Shown: one piece after another, positions 4,550 to 5,923 of the stretch
Layout: every line of letters begins with the position of its first letter
How positions within the stretch are numbered: position 1 is the first letter of the stretch
NCBI GenBank assembly: GCA_000695745.1
Contig: ASHK01000089.1
Span: 1 to 5,923, forward strand
DNA: 5,923 nucleotides
Direction: 5' to 3'
Origin: Vibrio madracius
Lineage (GTDB): Bacteria; Pseudomonadota; Gammaproteobacteria; Enterobacterales; Vibrionaceae
Program-made: the position numbers and the translations under genes
Notes under the pieces: model-generated
Seen by the model: only the letters and a program-made list of their open reading frames with translations
What the model was told of the DNA's origin: nothing
Database searches by the model: none

Positions 4550-5923
4550 ATGCAAGATTCTTCAATTCAGTTTAGCGATTTATCGCTGAACGATTCAATC
4601 CTTTCTGCTCTTGACGGAATGGGTTTCGTATCTCCAACTCCTATCCAAGCTGCGGCAATTCCGCACTTGTTAGCAGGTAAAGATGCACTAGGTAAAGCTC
4701 AAACTGGTACTGGTAAAACAGCTGCATTCTCTCTTCCACTGCTTAACAAGCTAAATCTTGACCAGCGTAAGCCACAAGCTGTGGTTCTAGCGCCAACTCG
4801 CGAACTTGCTATTCAAGTTGCAGCGGAAATGAAAAACCTTGGTCAAAATATCAATGGTTTAAAAGTATTAGAGATCTACGGTGGTGCGTCTATCGTTGAT
4901 CAAATGCGTGCACTGAAAAACGGTGCTCACATCGTTGTTGGTACGCCTGGTCGTGTTCAAGACTTAATCAACCGTGACCGTCTACACCTAGACGAAGTAC
5001 ACACGTTTGTTCTTGATGAAGCAGACGAAATGCTGAACATGGGCTTTGTTGATGACGTAACAGAGATCATGGAGCACGCTCCAGAAACAGCACAGCGCGT
5101 TCTATTCTCAGCGACTATGCCTCCAATGCTTAAGAAAATCGTTGATCGTTTCTTGCGTGAGCCAGAGTACGTTGACGTTGCTGGTAAAAACCACACAGTA
5201 GACAAAGTAGAGCAGCAGTTCTGGGTTGTTAAAGGTGTAGAGAAAGACGAAGCAATGTCACGTCTTCTTGAAACTGAAGAAACCGACGCGTCAATCGTAT
5301 TCGTACGTACTCGTCAAGACACTGAGCGCCTAGCTGATTGGCTTTCTGCGCGTGGCTTCAAAGCTGCAGCACTTCACGGTGATATTCCTCAGTCTCTGCG
5401 TGAGCGTACTGTTGATCACATCAAACAAGGTGTTATCGATATCCTAGTAGCGACTGACGTTGTTGCACGTGGTCTTGACGTACCGCGTATTACACACGTA
5501 TTCAACTATGACATCCCATTCGATGTTGAGTCATACATCCACCGTATCGGCGTACCGGTCGTGCTGGACGTAAAGGTAAGGCGATCCTTCTAGTTCGCAC
5601 TAACCAAATTCGCATGCTTCGTACCATTGAGCGTGTAACTAAGTCTTCTATGGAAGAAATCCAACTTCCTCTACGTGACAAAGTTGCAGAAGCTCGCCTA
5701 GTTAAACTGGGTGCTGAGCTCGAACAAGAGAAAGAGCATACCGCTCTAGATAAGTTTGCTGAGCTTGTAGAAAAACTACAAGAGAGCTTAGAAATCGACG
5801 CAGCAACATTGGCAGCGATTTTACTTAAGCGTCAACAAGGCAAACGTCCTCTTTTCTACATTGGTGAAGACCCAATGGTTGCGGCTATTGAGCGTGACAA
5901 GCAACGTCGTAAAGAGCGCCGTG
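4550..5923 (+). CDS. deaD: DEAD-box RNA helicase DeaD/CsdA, frameshifted and cut off by the window end
   Basis: This is an ATP-dependent RNA helicase acting in ribosome assembly, mRNA decay and cold adaptation. Starting at ATG 4550 (GGGA five bases upstream), it shows the Q motif (F8, PTPIQ 29-33), motif I AQTGTGKT (50-57), Ia PTREL (82-86), GG (111-112), Ib TPGR (132-135), II DEAD (156-159), III SAT (187-189), IV FVRT (251-254) and V ATDVVARGLD (301-310). The reading frame breaks after HRIG (residue 334, base 5551). As written it adds 13 unrelated residues and stops at 5591-5593. Adding one base after 5551 restores motif VI as HRIGRTGRAGR. The restored frame then runs open to 5923 through about 124 typical DeaD residues, including LLVRTNQIRMLRTIERVT and QQGKRPLFYIGEDPM. 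Full-length DeaD is about 630 residues, so roughly the last 170-180, including the RNA-binding C-terminal domain, lie outside. Sequencing error is the likeliest cause of the break. The in-frame TTG at 4532 is not supported as a start. Confidence 0.93.

Noticed and set aside
4957..5205. Minus-strand 82-codon frame inside deaD, and similar antisense frames in rnb, the PstS-like gene and the small gene.
   Set aside because: All lie wholly opposite confident genes, show no family features and follow from the codon bias of the real genes.
5540..5560. Programmed ribosomal frameshift in deaD.
   Set aside because: There is no slippery heptamer or run at the break, DeaD is not known to use frameshifting, and simple loss of one C explains the sequence.

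Overview
The window reads like a chromosomal piece of a Vibrio species or close relative. The evidence is family-level recognition: the DeaD, RNase II and YbjQ-type proteins read like vibrio orthologues, and the tRNA-Leu/tRNA-Cys sequences are gammaproteobacterial. No database search was possible, so the genus is an inference. Nothing points to a mobile element, CRISPR array or phage. It is mostly ordinary housekeeping sequence, and the interest lies in regulation and in sequence quality.

Layout: a tRNA-Leu with a damaged 5' half (1-92) and an intact tRNA-Cys (126-199) lie on the plus strand. A YbjQ-family protein gene (285-605) and a periplasmic PstS-like phosphate-binding protein gene (758-1573) follow on the minus strand, separated by a hairpin terminator. 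A small gene of unknown function (1758-2120, plus) diverges from the PstS-like gene. It converges on the RNase II gene rnb (2182-4185, minus), and the two share a strong bidirectional terminator at 2138-2165. A 364-base interval then separates rnb from the divergent gene for the DEAD-box RNA helicase DeaD/CsdA (4550 to the window end, plus).

The PstS-like gene carries a good candidate Pho box with a correctly spaced -10 element, so it is probably induced by phosphate starvation even though no pstCAB genes are next to it. rnb has a plausible promoter whose spacer is filled by an inverted repeat, a possible operator. rnb and deaD form a divergent pair, both acting in RNA turnover, and deaD has a long leader with several small hairpins.

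Both window ends look error-prone. The first ~40 bases of the tRNA-Leu do not fold properly, and deaD has a one-base deletion at 5551/5552 inside helicase motif VI. The simplest reading is a draft contig with sequencing errors near its ends. A true deaD lesion cannot be excluded from the sequence alone.
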